64,000 nucleotides of DNA from Candidatus Omnitrophica bacterium UBA6210 (GTDB taxonomy: Bacteria; Omnitrophota; Gorgyraeia; Velamenicoccales; Velamenicoccaceae), in contig DISM01000001.1 in NCBI GenBank assembly GCA_002421805.1, positions 1 to 64,000 on the forward strand, in the 5' to 3' direction. The notes under the pieces were generated by a model, which saw only the letters and a program-made list of their open reading frames with translations, was not told the origin of the DNA and made no database searches. This document shows, one piece after another, positions 33,231 through 41,319 of this stretch. The position numbers were made by a program, and so were the translations under genes. Position 1 is the stretch's first letter. Each line of letters opens with the position of its first letter.

Positions 33231-34714
33231 CGCTTTTTCCTCCTGGCCCTGCCGGAAAAACCGGGTCCTTTTGCGGCGATCGCCTTGGCCAGGGCGATCG
33301 CTTGCGGCTTGGTGCGCACGCGGCCTTCCACCTGGGCGTCCTCAACAGCATTAAGGATCGTTGAAAAAACCGGGCCCGGTTCAAGTCTGAGCTTCCGGAT
33401 GAGGTCCGTCCCGTTGATGAGCCTGACGAACGGTTTTTGCTTCAAAGAATCAAAATATTCGCCGATCAGCGCGAACGACACCTTCTCATGCCTCTGGCGG
33501 CTTTCCGGCGTGGCCAGAGGCCCGCGTGTCGCCCGCTGGTCGGCAATGGAAACCAGCAGGACGCTCACCGCCTCCTCCCTGGTGTCGCGGAAGAACCTGT
33601 GGATCGCGCGCCTGGTCAAGACCTTGTTGTCGGCCAGGTAGCCCGGACGCAGATGCCAGAAGATGATCGTATCCAGGGCGAAACGTTCATGTGTCGAGAG
33701 CTTGAACCTTTCGGAGACGGCGTCCGAGATGATGCGGCCGATGCGTTCATGGCCATGGAACATCGTCTTGCCCGCCTTCACCTCATGGGCCTTGGGTTTT
33801 CCGATATCGTGCAGCATCGCCGCCAGTTTGATCAACTGTCTGCGCGTGCGGCCCGTTGTCATCGGCTCATCCAGGTAACGCGTCATCTCCTGGTTGCCCC
33901 TGACACGGGCCAATTGTTCTTCGAGCTTGCGCACCGTCTCCAGAGAATGACCCCAGACGTCGAGATGATGATACCCTCCCTGCTTGACGTTGTGCATCAC
34001 GCGGATCTGAGGGATCACGTTCTCCAGCACATGCCGGCGGTCCATCTCCCGGATATGCCGCCAGGCGTCGTCAGCCGCCAGGACCTTGAAAAACTCATCA
34101 CGCAATCTCTCGCCGGCGACATCCTTCAGCTGTTCTCTCTTTTTTTGCGCCAGCCCCAGCGTCGCAGGTTCGATGGCAAACCCCAGGGTCGCGCTTAAAG
34201 AAAAGGCCCGCAGGATACGCAACGGATCTTCGTCGAAAGAAGACGGCCCGACCATGCGGATCGTCTTGGCCTGCAGGTCTTTGAGGCCGCCGCGGACATC
34301 TAAAAGACCGGTCCTCCTGAACGGCAGCCGGACGGCCAGCGTGTTGACCGTAAAATCCCTTTTTTTCAGGTCTGCCTCAAAATCGCGGCCGCGAAAATCC
34401 ACAAAATCAAACGTCGCGGCTGTGCCCGTCGCGCCCCCCTTGAAGACAAGGCGGCAGCATCCATGCTCGCGGTCCAGGACGACAAAACCCGCCTTGAGAC
34501 GGCGGGCCAGCATCCTGCCGAAATCGATGGCGCCGTTCTCAACGGCAAAATCGAGGTCCAGGGAAGGCTTCTTGTATCCGGCAAAGAGGTCGCGTAGGAA
34601 TCCGCCGACCAGATAGACCTCTTTTTTTTGTGCAACGGCCAGCGCCACAGTGCTCCGGAAGGCCCGGGAACGGAATACCGGGTGGTCAGGGATGATCTTG
34701 GGTTTGGTTTTCAT
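33227..34714 (-). CDS. cca: tRNA CCA nucleotidyltransferase / poly(A) polymerase family, with HD domain
   Basis: 495 residues. N-terminal nucleotidyltransferase: YLVGGFLRDLFAGYKKPSLDLDFAV (GGxxRD and DxD metal ligands), LKKRDFTVNTLAVRL, FDEDPLRILRAFSLSATLGF (ERxRxxxE-type binding region). A C-terminal HD domain (LAAMLHDIGKPKAH, about 295-310) occurs in bacterial CCA-adding enzymes and gives phosphohydrolase activity. CCA addition versus poly(A) addition cannot be told from motifs alone. Its stop overlaps the macro/Nudix start. The start has only a weak ribosome site. Confidence 0.9.
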   Translation of the reverse strand: MKTKPKIIPDHPVFRSRAFRSTVALAVAQKKEVYLVGGFLRDLFAGYKKPSLDLDFAVENGAIDFGRMLARRLKAGFVVLDREHGCCRLVFKGGATGTAATFDFVDFRGRDFEADLKKRDFTVNTLAVRLPFRRTGLLDVRGGLKDLQAKTIRMVGPSSFDEDPLRILRAFSLSATLGFAIEPATLGLAQKKREQLKDVAGERLRDEFFKVLAADDAWRHIREMDRRHVLENVIPQIRVMHNVKQGGYHHLDVWGHSLETVRKLEEQLARVRGNQEMTRYLDEPMTTGRTRRQLIKLAAMLHDIGKPKAHEVKAGKTMFHGHERIGRIISDAVSERFKLSTHERFALDTIIFWHLRPGYLADNKVLTRRAIHRFFRDTREEAVSVLLVSIADQRATRGPLATPESRQRHEKVSFALIGEYFDSLKQKPFVRLINGTDLIRKLRLEPGPVFSTILNAVEDAQVEGRVRTKPQAIALAKAIAAKGPGFSGRARRKKR

Positions 34715-34792
34715 AAAAACAGGGGGCTTTGCGGCGCAGAGGGGCCCGGACCCCTCAGAGAAAACTTCCGCCGGGGAATTCCGACAAGAGGA

Positions 34793-35206
34793 TCAGGGCT
34801 GCTGATGGAAGACCTCGGAGCGCTTGATGACCTCTTCATCGACAAAAATAGGCGCATGGGCGCGCACGGCCATGGCGATAGCGTCCGAAGGCCTGGCGTC
34901 GATGGCCTTCTCGGGCGCCTGACCTGAAATCTGTAGCACGAGTTTGGCGTAAAAAGTATTATTCTCAAGCCTGTCGATCAGGACCTTCCCGACCGAAGCC
35001 CCGAGCCCCTCGATGACCGAGAACAAAAGGTCGTGCGTCAGGGGCCGCGGCGGCGTGACGCCGCTTACCTTCAATTTGATGGCATTGGCCTCGAGATATC
35101 CGATCACGATAGGCATCAGCCGCGGCCCGTTCTTCTCTTTGAGGACGATGATCTGGTCCGGCCTCTTCTCATCGATAATGATCTTACTCAGCTCCATCTC
35201 GACCAT
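34793..35206 (-). CDS. DUF151 bifunctional nuclease family protein
   Basis: 137 residues, full-length DUF151/BFN domain: RLMPIVIGYLEANAIKLKVSGVTPPRPLTHDLLFSVIEGLG, FYAKLVLQ and AIDARPSDAIAMAVRAHAPIFVDEEVI. Plant members were described as bifunctional nucleases; bacterial function is not settled. AGAGGG lies 5 nt before the ATG at 35206. It starts 10 nt after the nrdR stop, so both are one transcript. Confidence 0.92.
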   Translation of the reverse strand: MVEMELSKIIIDEKRPDQIIVLKEKNGPRLMPIVIGYLEANAIKLKVSGVTPPRPLTHDLLFSVIEGLGASVGKVLIDRLENNTFYAKLVLQISGQAPEKAIDARPSDAIAMAVRAHAPIFVDEEVIKRSEVFHQQP

Positions 35207-35216
35207 AGGCCCTCTT

Positions 35217-35678
35217 TTATTTCCCCGCCTTTTTCAACAGATCGCGCAATTCCAGCATGAACTGGTTGACGTCCTTGAACTGGCGGTAGACGGAGGCGAA
35301 GCGCACGTAAGCGACTTCATCCAGGGTCGCGAGCCTGTCCATAACGAGCTCGCCCACATCCCTGGAGCGGACCTCGCGGTCGAACTTCCTGGAGATCTCC
35401 CGTTCGATGCCGGTCACCAGCTCTTCCATTTTCTCTAAAGAAACAGGCCTTTTTTCACAGGCCTTCAATATGCCGGAAAGGATCTTCTTGCGGTCAAAGG
35501 TTTCCCTGCGGCCGTCTTTCTTGACGACCATAAGGGCCGTCTCCTCGACGACTTCATACGTGGTGAAACGGCGCCCGCACTTGGTGCACTCCCGCCTGCG
35601 GCGCACGGCATTGCCTTCGGAGCTGGCGCGCGAATCGATCACTTTGTCGTCAACACAACCGCAGTAGGGACATTTCAT
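35217..35678 (-). CDS. nrdR: Ribonucleotide reductase repressor NrdR
   Basis: 153 residues. N-terminal zinc ribbon MKCPYCGC...RRRRECTKCGRRFTTYE (four Cys, about 3-34) followed by an ATP-cone (VVKKDGRRETFDRKKILSGILKACEKRPV, about 49-80) that senses ATP/dATP. It represses reductase genes at paired NrdR boxes; a matching pair lies upstream of nrdJ in this window. Directly upstream is the 20-bp repeated motif at 35681-35700, which here replaces a normal ribosome site (only AGG about 9 nt before the ATG). Confidence 0.96.
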   Translation of the reverse strand: MKCPYCGCVDDKVIDSRASSEGNAVRRRRECTKCGRRFTTYEVVEETALMVVKKDGRRETFDRKKILSGILKACEKRPVSLEKMEELVTGIEREISRKFDREVRSRDVGELVMDRLATLDEVAYVRFASVYRQFKDVNQFMLELRDLLKKAGK

Positions 35679-35680
35679 TA

Positions 35681-35945
35681 ATTTTGCCTATAACCGGGTA
35701 TTAATTCCTTACAAAATTAGGCCCTCCGCTATATGGATTACCTGGCTCAATCGGATGAGCCAGTATGCCGCTTCCTGCGGCATGCGGAGGCCTACCCTTT
35801 CTGGGTTAACTCCGCACTTACTCGGTCTGCTGAAACAGCAGACCAGGAAAATTTACGCCGGATGGCCGTCCTGGCCGGCTGCGCCAGGCCGACGGCCTAG
35901 CCCTGGCGGAAATTTTCAAGTGCCCAAGTGCGGAGTCAACGCTTA
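35681..35945. repeat. Composite hairpin repeat B in the 412-bp gap before nrdR
   Basis: Starts with ATTTTGCCTATAACCGGGTA, then hairpins: AGGCC..CTCCGC...GCGGAGGCCT, CTGGCTCAATCGGATGAGCCAG, ATGCCGC/GCGGCAT, ACTCCGCACTT...AAGTGCGGAGT (11 bp perfect), GGTCTGCTG/CAGCAGACC, GAAAATTT/AAATTTTC and a nested GGCCGTC/GACGGCC insert. It aligns block by block with repeat A at 16342-16622. From 35946 to 36090 there is an AGCGAAG/CTTCGCT hairpin and AT-rich sequence with no gene. Confidence 0.8.
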
Positions 35946-36090
35946 TTCCTTAACTTTGCCCATAGCGAAGAATCGCTTCGCTCCAAAGAAAATAAAAGTT
36001 AGCGGATTGGCGGCTAAACGAGTTAGCGAGTTGAGAGCTAAAAACAAGCTTTTCCCTTTAACCCGTGCCCCCGTCTCCTCATACACCCAC

Positions 36091-36549
36091 TTACCTTTTT
36101 ACCTTTCTCACCTTTATCTTCGCTTCTTTCAAAAAGCTCAACGCCATTGAATCCGGATAGCGGTCCGCCATCACGACCTCTTTGATACCGGCATTGATGA
36201 TCATCTTGGCACAGATGATGCAAGGCTGGTTCGTCACATAGACCACACTGTCTTTCAGGGAAACTCCATGCAAGGAGGCCTGAAGAAGAACATTCTGCTC
36301 GGCATGCAGGCCGCGGCAAAGTTCGTGCCGCTCTCCCGAGGGGATCTTGAGCTTCGTGCGCAAACACCCGACCTCGGAACAATGCCTGACCCCCGAGGGC
36401 GTGCCGTTGTAGCCCGTGGCCAGGATACGCCTGTCCTTGACGACGAGGGCCCCGACCTTGCGGCGCAGGCACGTCGAACGCTGGGCCACCAGATCGGCGA
36501 TCCCCATAAAATATTCATCCCATCCCGGCCTCTGGTCCTTTTTTCCCAT
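36091..36549 (-). CDS. comEB: dCMP deaminase (ComEB family)
   Basis: 152 residues. Zinc deaminase motifs: GLHAEQNVLLQA (HAE) and TNQPCIICAKMIINAGI (PCxxC), with an extra ligand region RHCSEVGC and the substrate loop ATGYNGTPSG typical of deoxycytidylate deaminases. It makes dUMP for thymidylate synthesis, which here is done by ThyX. The ATG at 36549 shares one base with the glyA stop (TGATG), and AAGGAG is provided inside the end of glyA. Part of the tsaC fusion-rpiB-glyA-comEB run. Confidence 0.92.
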   Translation of the reverse strand: MGKKDQRPGWDEYFMGIADLVAQRSTCLRRKVGALVVKDRRILATGYNGTPSGVRHCSEVGCLRTKLKIPSGERHELCRGLHAEQNVLLQASLHGVSLKDSVVYVTNQPCIICAKMIINAGIKEVVMADRYPDSMALSFLKEAKIKVRKVKR

Positions 36550-37829
36550 CACAAAGCTCCTTTAAACTTCTTCAACAGCGGTTGATACAGCGGAAATTTC
36601 TTGATCAGGGCCTCCACCTTTTTGGCCGCGGCGGCAACAGCCTCCTCCTGGCCTCGGGCCGCGATCACCTCGAAGATGATGCCGGCGATCTGGCGCATTT
36701 CGCGCAGGCCCATACCCCTGGTCGTGACGGCCGGTGTCCCCAGCCGTAGGCCGCTCGTCTGGAACGGACTCCTCTTGTCAAAGGGGATCAGGTTCTTGTT
36801 GACGGTAATGCGCGCGGCATCCAGCATGGCCGCCGCTTCTTTGCCGGAAAGGTCCTTGCTGGTCAAATCGACCAATAAGAGGTGGTTGTCCGTGCCGCCG
36901 GAGACGATCCTCAGGCCCTTTTGGGCCAGTTCATCCGCCAAACCTTTGGCATTCACGAGGATCTTCTGCTGGTATTTTTTGAATTCCGGGCCCAGGGCCT
37001 CTTTCAGGGCAACGGCCTTTCCTGCGATCACATGCATCAACGGCCCGCCCTGGGTGCCGGGAAAAACGACGCTGTCGATCTTCTTGGCGAACTCCTGGCG
37101 GCAAAGGATCATGCCGCCCCGCGGGCCGCGCAGGGTCTTATGTGTCGTGGTCGTCACGAATTCCGCATAAGGGACAGGCGACGGATGCAGGCCGGCGGCG
37201 ACGAGGCCCGCGATATGGGCCATGTCCACGAAAAGATATGCGCCGACGGAATCCGCGATCTCGCGGAACCTCTTGAAATCGATGATGCGGGGATACGCCG
37301 AGGCCCCCGCTAGGATCATGCGCGGCTTATGGCGCAGGGCGAGGTCCGCGACCTCGTCGTAATCGATCGTCTCCGTCTTCGGGCTGACGCCGTAAGAGAC
37401 GATCTTATAGAACATGCCGGAAAAATTATGGCTCAGGCCGTGCGACAAATGGCCGCCGCAGGCCAGGTCCATGGCCAGGACCGTATCGCCGAGGTTGATC
37501 GCCGCCATATAAACGGCCATGTTCGCCTGCGTCCCCGAATGCGGCTGGACATTGACGTGGTCGGCGCCGAACAACTTTTTGGCGCGCTCGCGCGCCAGGT
37601 CTTCGACGCCATCGACGTGTTCGCACCCGCCGTACCAGCGGGCATTGGGATATCCTTCGGCATACTTATTGGTCAGGACAGACCCCTGGGCCTCCAGGAC
37701 CGCCATGGAGGTAAAGTTCTCGCTGGCGATGAGCTCGATATTGCGGTGCTGGCGGTAGAGCTCCCGCGCAATCATCCCGTAGATTTCCGGATCAACGTCT
37801 TTTAAGGAACTGGCTATGGTCGGGCGCAT
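36549..37829 (-). CDS. glyA: Serine hydroxymethyltransferase
   Basis: 426 residues, PLP enzyme that converts serine + THF to glycine + 5,10-methylene-THF. Visible: HRNIELIASENFTSMAVLEAQGSVLTNKYAEGYPNARWYGGCEHVD, VNVQPHSGTQANMAVY, LVDMAHIAGLVAAG and the PLP lysine in VTTTTHKTLRGPRGG. It overlaps rpiB by 16 nt and is coupled to comEB. It links the purine genes on one side and the glycine cleavage genes further on through methylene-THF. Confidence 0.97.
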   Translation of the reverse strand: MRPTIASSLKDVDPEIYGMIARELYRQHRNIELIASENFTSMAVLEAQGSVLTNKYAEGYPNARWYGGCEHVDGVEDLARERAKKLFGADHVNVQPHSGTQANMAVYMAAINLGDTVLAMDLACGGHLSHGLSHNFSGMFYKIVSYGVSPKTETIDYDEVADLALRHKPRMILAGASAYPRIIDFKRFREIADSVGAYLFVDMAHIAGLVAAGLHPSPVPYAEFVTTTTHKTLRGPRGGMILCRQEFAKKIDSVVFPGTQGGPLMHVIAGKAVALKEALGPEFKKYQQKILVNAKGLADELAQKGLRIVSGGTDNHLLLVDLTSKDLSGKEAAAMLDAARITVNKNLIPFDKRSPFQTSGLRLGTPAVTTRGMGLREMRQIAGIIFEVIAARGQEEAVAAAAKKVEALIKKFPLYQPLLKKFKGAL

Positions 37830-38278
37830 AACTTTTCAATCCTCTCTATCTTTTTTAACCGTCGGGCGTGGCGGCCGCCTTCAAAGGGCGTGGCGAGCCA
37901 CACGTCGACCATTTTTTTGGCCAAGGCGTCTTTGACAAAAAGAGAGCCCAGGACCAGGATATTGGCGTCATTGTGTTGCCGTGAAAACCGGGCGGCCCTG
38001 ACCTCGTGGCACAGCGCCGCGCGCACGCCGGCGACCTTATTGGCCACGATGCAATTGCCGATGCCGCTTTTGCAGATCAGGATCCCGCGGGCCGCGCGCC
38101 TGCCGGCGACCGCACGGGCCACCTTATAGGCCGTATCCGGATAATCCATAGGTTCCTCGGAAAACGTGCCCATATCCAGGACGCACAGGCCTTTTTCCTT
38201 AAGGTGTTTGACGATGACCTCTTTGAGGCGATAGCCGCCGTGGTCGCAGCCGACGGCGATCTTGGATACGCAGCTCAT
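37814..38278 (-). CDS. rpiB: Ribose-5-phosphate isomerase B
   Basis: 154 residues. Matches RpiB/LacAB: KIAVGCDHGGYRLKEVIVKHL, DYPDTAYKVARAV, GILICKSGIGNCIVANKVAGVRAALCHE, RQHNDANILVLGS. It interconverts ribulose-5-P and ribose-5-P, the source of PRPP for purine synthesis. The usual CGTG loop is CKSG here, a mild change. The ATG at 38278 has GGAG 7 nt upstream and overlaps the preceding stop (ATGA). The order tsaC-phosphatase-rpiB-glyA is that of the Bacillus ywlC-ywlE-ywlF-glyA region. Confidence 0.93.
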   Translation of the reverse strand: MSCVSKIAVGCDHGGYRLKEVIVKHLKEKGLCVLDMGTFSEEPMDYPDTAYKVARAVAGRRAARGILICKSGIGNCIVANKVAGVRAALCHEVRAARFSRQHNDANILVLGSLFVKDALAKKMVDVWLATPFEGGRHARRLKKIERIEKLCARP

Positions 38279-39336
38279 AGCAAGGCTCCTAATTTCTGGA
38301 TAGCGTTTTTGATCTTCGAAAAACAATCCGCATAGAATTCTTCGGACTTCCCGATGGGGTCTTCGACCTCCGCCTCAAAAGGCTCCAGGCCGACATACTC
38401 ACCCAACAGATGGATCCTGCCCGCCTCGGAAGGAAATTGTCTCATCAGATCCTCCTGGTGGCGGCGCTCCATGGTCAAAATGATATCGGACTGGCGCACG
38501 AGATCGTCGGTGGCGCGCCTGGCCCTGTGGTCGGAAGCGTCAAGGCCGATGCCGCGGATCAACTTGGCCGTCTCATGCGTCGGCAGCATCCCCAGAAACG
38601 CAAACGTCCCCGCGGAGATGACATCCACGTCCTTGCGGCCGTTGTCGGCAAGATATTTCTTTAACAGATATTCGGCCATCACGGACCGGCAGGAATTCCC
38701 CGTACAGACAAAGAGCACCGTCTTTTTAGAAGCCTCCTGCAGGACGTCGTCCGGGGACAGGACCCCTTCCCGCAGGATCTTTGCGGGAAGCCCGCAGAGA
38801 TCCACGACCGTCGATTCGCGGCCAAGTTCCGTCGGGCCGCCGTCCAGGATAAGATCGACTAGGCCGTCCAAACCGGCCAGAACGCCTGCGGCATCCCGCG
38901 GGGCCGGCTGGTCCGCCTTATTGGCCGAAGGCGCCACGACGGGAAAATCCACGCTGCCCAGCAGGGCCAACGCGACGCCGTTCTTCGGCATCCTCAGGCC
39001 CACGGTCTTGTCATGCGGGGCGCACAAGACGATCGTCAACGGCCCCGGCCAAAAACGCCCCATCAATTTGTAGGCACGCGGCGAAACGCCGACGACGTAT
39101 TTTTCGACGTCATCCTTGTCGCAAATATGGATGGTGAAATGCTTGCCTTGCGGCCGGTCCTTGATCTTCGTGAGCCTCTCCATCGCCCCTTTGTGCAAAA
39201 GATTGGCCCCGATGCCGTAAACCGTCTCCGTCGGAAAAACGACAAGACCGCCCCTGTCAAGGATGGCGGCCGCCTCCTGAATGACGGCAGGATCGATGTG
39301 AAGCGGATCGACTTTATGAACTTTAGTGTTCGTCAA
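38275..39336 (-). CDS. Fusion of threonylcarbamoyl-AMP synthase and low-MW protein tyrosine phosphatase
   Basis: 353 residues. Residues 1-200 are a TsaC/Sua5-YrdC domain that makes threonylcarbamoyl-AMP for t6A37 in tRNA: VVFPTETVYGIGANL, KIKDRPQGKHFTIHI, LMGRFWPGPLTIVL, RMPKNGVALALL, VAPSANKADQPAPRD, ESTVVDL. Residues 205-353 are a low-molecular-weight phosphatase: VLFVCTGNSCRSVMAEYLL (CX5R loop) and VEDPIGKSEEFY (general-acid Asp). In Bacillus these are separate neighbouring genes, ywlC and ywlE. A TTG start overlaps the purE stop as TTGA. The phosphatase could also be an arginine phosphatase like YwlE. Confidence 0.93.
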   Translation of the reverse strand: MTNTKVHKVDPLHIDPAVIQEAAAILDRGGLVVFPTETVYGIGANLLHKGAMERLTKIKDRPQGKHFTIHICDKDDVEKYVVGVSPRAYKLMGRFWPGPLTIVLCAPHDKTVGLRMPKNGVALALLGSVDFPVVAPSANKADQPAPRDAAGVLAGLDGLVDLILDGGPTELGRESTVVDLCGLPAKILREGVLSPDDVLQEASKKTVLFVCTGNSCRSVMAEYLLKKYLADNGRKDVDVISAGTFAFLGMLPTHETAKLIRGIGLDASDHRARRATDDLVRQSDIILTMERRHQEDLMRQFPSEAGRIHLLGEYVGLEPFEAEVEDPIGKSEEFYADCFSKIKNAIQKLGALL

Positions 39337-39821
39337 ACGTTCAACCTTGTTGCCTTCACGGCATGCGCCTGCTTGTTGCGAAAACGTCTCAGCCGGCCGG
39401 CCGCGGTCTTGGAATCCTGGCTCAAGAGCGCCACCGCAAAGAGCGCGGCATTTTTGGCGCCGGACTTCCCTATGGCAAATGTCGCGACCGGGATCCCCGC
39501 AGGCATCTGCACGATAGACAACAGCGAATCCAGGCCTTTCAAACTTTTTGTCTCGATCGGAACGCCCAGAACGGGCACGGTCGTCAAGGACGCGACGACC
39601 CCCGGAAGCGCGGCCGCGCCGCCCGCGCCCGCGATAAACGCCTTGACGCCCAAATGGTCCATCGCCACGACAAAAGCTTCCAGCTCTTTAGGGGTGCGGT
39701 GCGCCGAAAGCACCTTCGCCATAATGGGAACACGGAACTCTTTAAGGATATCGATGGCGCCCTGCATCGTTTCCAGATCAGACACGCTGCCCATGACGAT
39801 CGCTACTTCAGGTTTCTTCAT
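39333..39821 (-). CDS. purE: N5-carboxyaminoimidazole ribonucleotide mutase
   Basis: 162 residues. PurE signatures: VAIVMGSVSDLETMQGAIDIL, VLSAHRTPKELEAFV, FIAGAGGAAALPGVVASLTTVPVLGVPI and LLSIVQMPAGIPVATFAIGKSGAKNAALFAV. Class I type, which works with PurK to carboxylate AIR; purK is not in the window. The ATG at 39821 has GGGGTG upstream; a GTG two codons earlier is possible. It is 159 bp from purD, and that gap holds an inverted AGTAGTCAGTA repeat. Confidence 0.95.
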   Translation of the reverse strand: MKKPEVAIVMGSVSDLETMQGAIDILKEFRVPIMAKVLSAHRTPKELEAFVVAMDHLGVKAFIAGAGGAAALPGVVASLTTVPVLGVPIETKSLKGLDSLLSIVQMPAGIPVATFAIGKSGAKNAALFAVALLSQDSKTAAGRLRRFRNKQAHAVKATRLNV

Positions 39822-39837
39822 ACGCACCCCGTATTCA

Positions 39838-39988
39838 AGTAGTCAGTAGATAGTGAACAGTAGCCAGGTAAAACAAAGCGTTGTTTGCAGAACTTGACGA
39901 TCAAAGAAAGTTTTTCCAAAAACACGCATCCCTGTTCCGAGAAAATCATTTTTTTTCTTACACCTCTTACTGACTACTGCCTACTGTT
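39838..39988. repeat. Inverted AGTAGTCAGTA-type repeat pair, second locus
   Basis: AGTAGTCAGTAGATAGTG near 39839 and the complementary TTACTGACTACTGCCTACTG near 39966 face each other between purE and purD, as at 24530-24690. The last bases run into the 3' end of purD. Confidence 0.55.
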
Positions 39989-41255
39989 TCTCCAGTGCCC
40001 GCCAGCCGATGTCCGTGCGGTAATGCGCGCCTTCGAAACGGATCTTGCCGACGGCTTCATAGGTATGCGCAATGGCCTCTTTCAATGTATCTCCGAGCCC
40101 GGTCACACCCAGGACGCGGCCGCCGCTTGAGACGATCCGGCCGTCGGACTCTTTGGTGCCGGCATGGAAAACAACGACATCCCGGAGGCGCACAGCTTCA
40201 TCCAGCCCGCTGATCACCTTGCCTGTCTCATAAAGACCCGGATATCCCTTGGAGGCCATGACCACACAAACAGAAGGACGCGTGTCCCAGCGCAGCACGG
40301 GAACGCCCTGTCCGCCCTCGACGGACCAGAGGATCGCTTCTATGATATCGGACTGCAAGCGCGCCAGGACGGCCTGCGTCTCGGGGTCCCCGAAGCGCAC
40401 GTTAAACTCCAATACCTTCGACCCTTGGGCCGTCATCATGAGGCCGGCATAAAGAATACCCGTATAAGGCATGCCCTCTTTGGCCATGCCGCGGATCACC
40501 GGCTTGACCACAGACGTCATGATCTCGTCCATCACACCCGGAGTCACGATCGGGGCCGGTGAATAGGCCCCCATACCCCCCGTGTTCGGGCCTTCATCGT
40601 GGTCGAAAACTCTCTTATGGTCCTGTGATGACACGAGAGGCACCACCCCTTCGCCGTCCGTCAACACCAGGATGGAAACTTCTTCACCTTCCAGGAACTC
40701 TTCGACAACGATTGTCTCGCCAGAGGCGCCGAAAATCTTTTTGACCAGCATCTCCTCTGCGGCCGCGGCAGCCTCTTTTTCGGACCGGCAGATAACGACC
40801 CCTTTGCCCGCAGCCAGGCCGTCGGCCTTCAGGACGACGGGAAATCCGAAACGGCCCGCGGCGACAACGACATCCTCGACCGTGCGGCAGACCGCGAAGG
40901 CGGCCGTCGGGACCCGATGCTTCGCCATGATCTCTTTGGCAAAAAGCTTGCTCGCCTCAAGGCGCGCAGGACGCCGGCGAGGCCCGAAGACCTTCATGCC
41001 CGCGTCCTGGAACACGTCCACGATCCCTTCCACCAGAGGCGCCTCGGGGCCGACCACGACCAAGTCGATGAGGCGGCTCTGCGCAAAATCCAGAAGCCCC
41101 GCAATATCGTCGGCCTTGATCGCCACGCACTCGGCGATCCCGGCGATGCCGCCGTTGCCCGGCGCGCAATAGATCTTCCTGACGTGACGCGACTGCGCGA
41201 TCTTCCACACCAGGGCATGTTCCCTGCCGCCGGACCCAACCACAAGAACCTTCAC
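39981..41255 (-). CDS. purD: Phosphoribosylamine-glycine ligase
   Basis: 424 residues, ATP-grasp enzyme of the second purine step. VKVLVVGSGGREHALVWKIAQS opens the Rossmann-like domain; YCAPGNGGIAG, LVVVGPEAPLVEGIVDVF, PVVLKADGLAAGKGVVIC and VLEFNVRFGDPETQAVL are all clear. A GTG start at 41255 has AAGGAGG 5 nt upstream; a longer frame upstream overlaps purM and has no support. Member of the purM-purD part of the cluster (65-nt gap). Confidence 0.96.
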   Translation of the reverse strand: MKVLVVGSGGREHALVWKIAQSRHVRKIYCAPGNGGIAGIAECVAIKADDIAGLLDFAQSRLIDLVVVGPEAPLVEGIVDVFQDAGMKVFGPRRRPARLEASKLFAKEIMAKHRVPTAAFAVCRTVEDVVVAAGRFGFPVVLKADGLAAGKGVVICRSEKEAAAAAEEMLVKKIFGASGETIVVEEFLEGEEVSILVLTDGEGVVPLVSSQDHKRVFDHDEGPNTGGMGAYSPAPIVTPGVMDEIMTSVVKPVIRGMAKEGMPYTGILYAGLMMTAQGSKVLEFNVRFGDPETQAVLARLQSDIIEAILWSVEGGQGVPVLRWDTRPSVCVVMASKGYPGLYETGKVISGLDEAVRLRDVVVFHAGTKESDGRIVSSGGRVLGVTGLGDTLKEAIAHTYEAVGKIRFEGAHYRTDIGWRALEKQ

Positions 41256-41319
41256 GCGACCTCCTTCCGGAGCCCCTCCTGCCCCCAAAGGAGACAGGCC
41301 GGGGAAGATGACACGGCCA

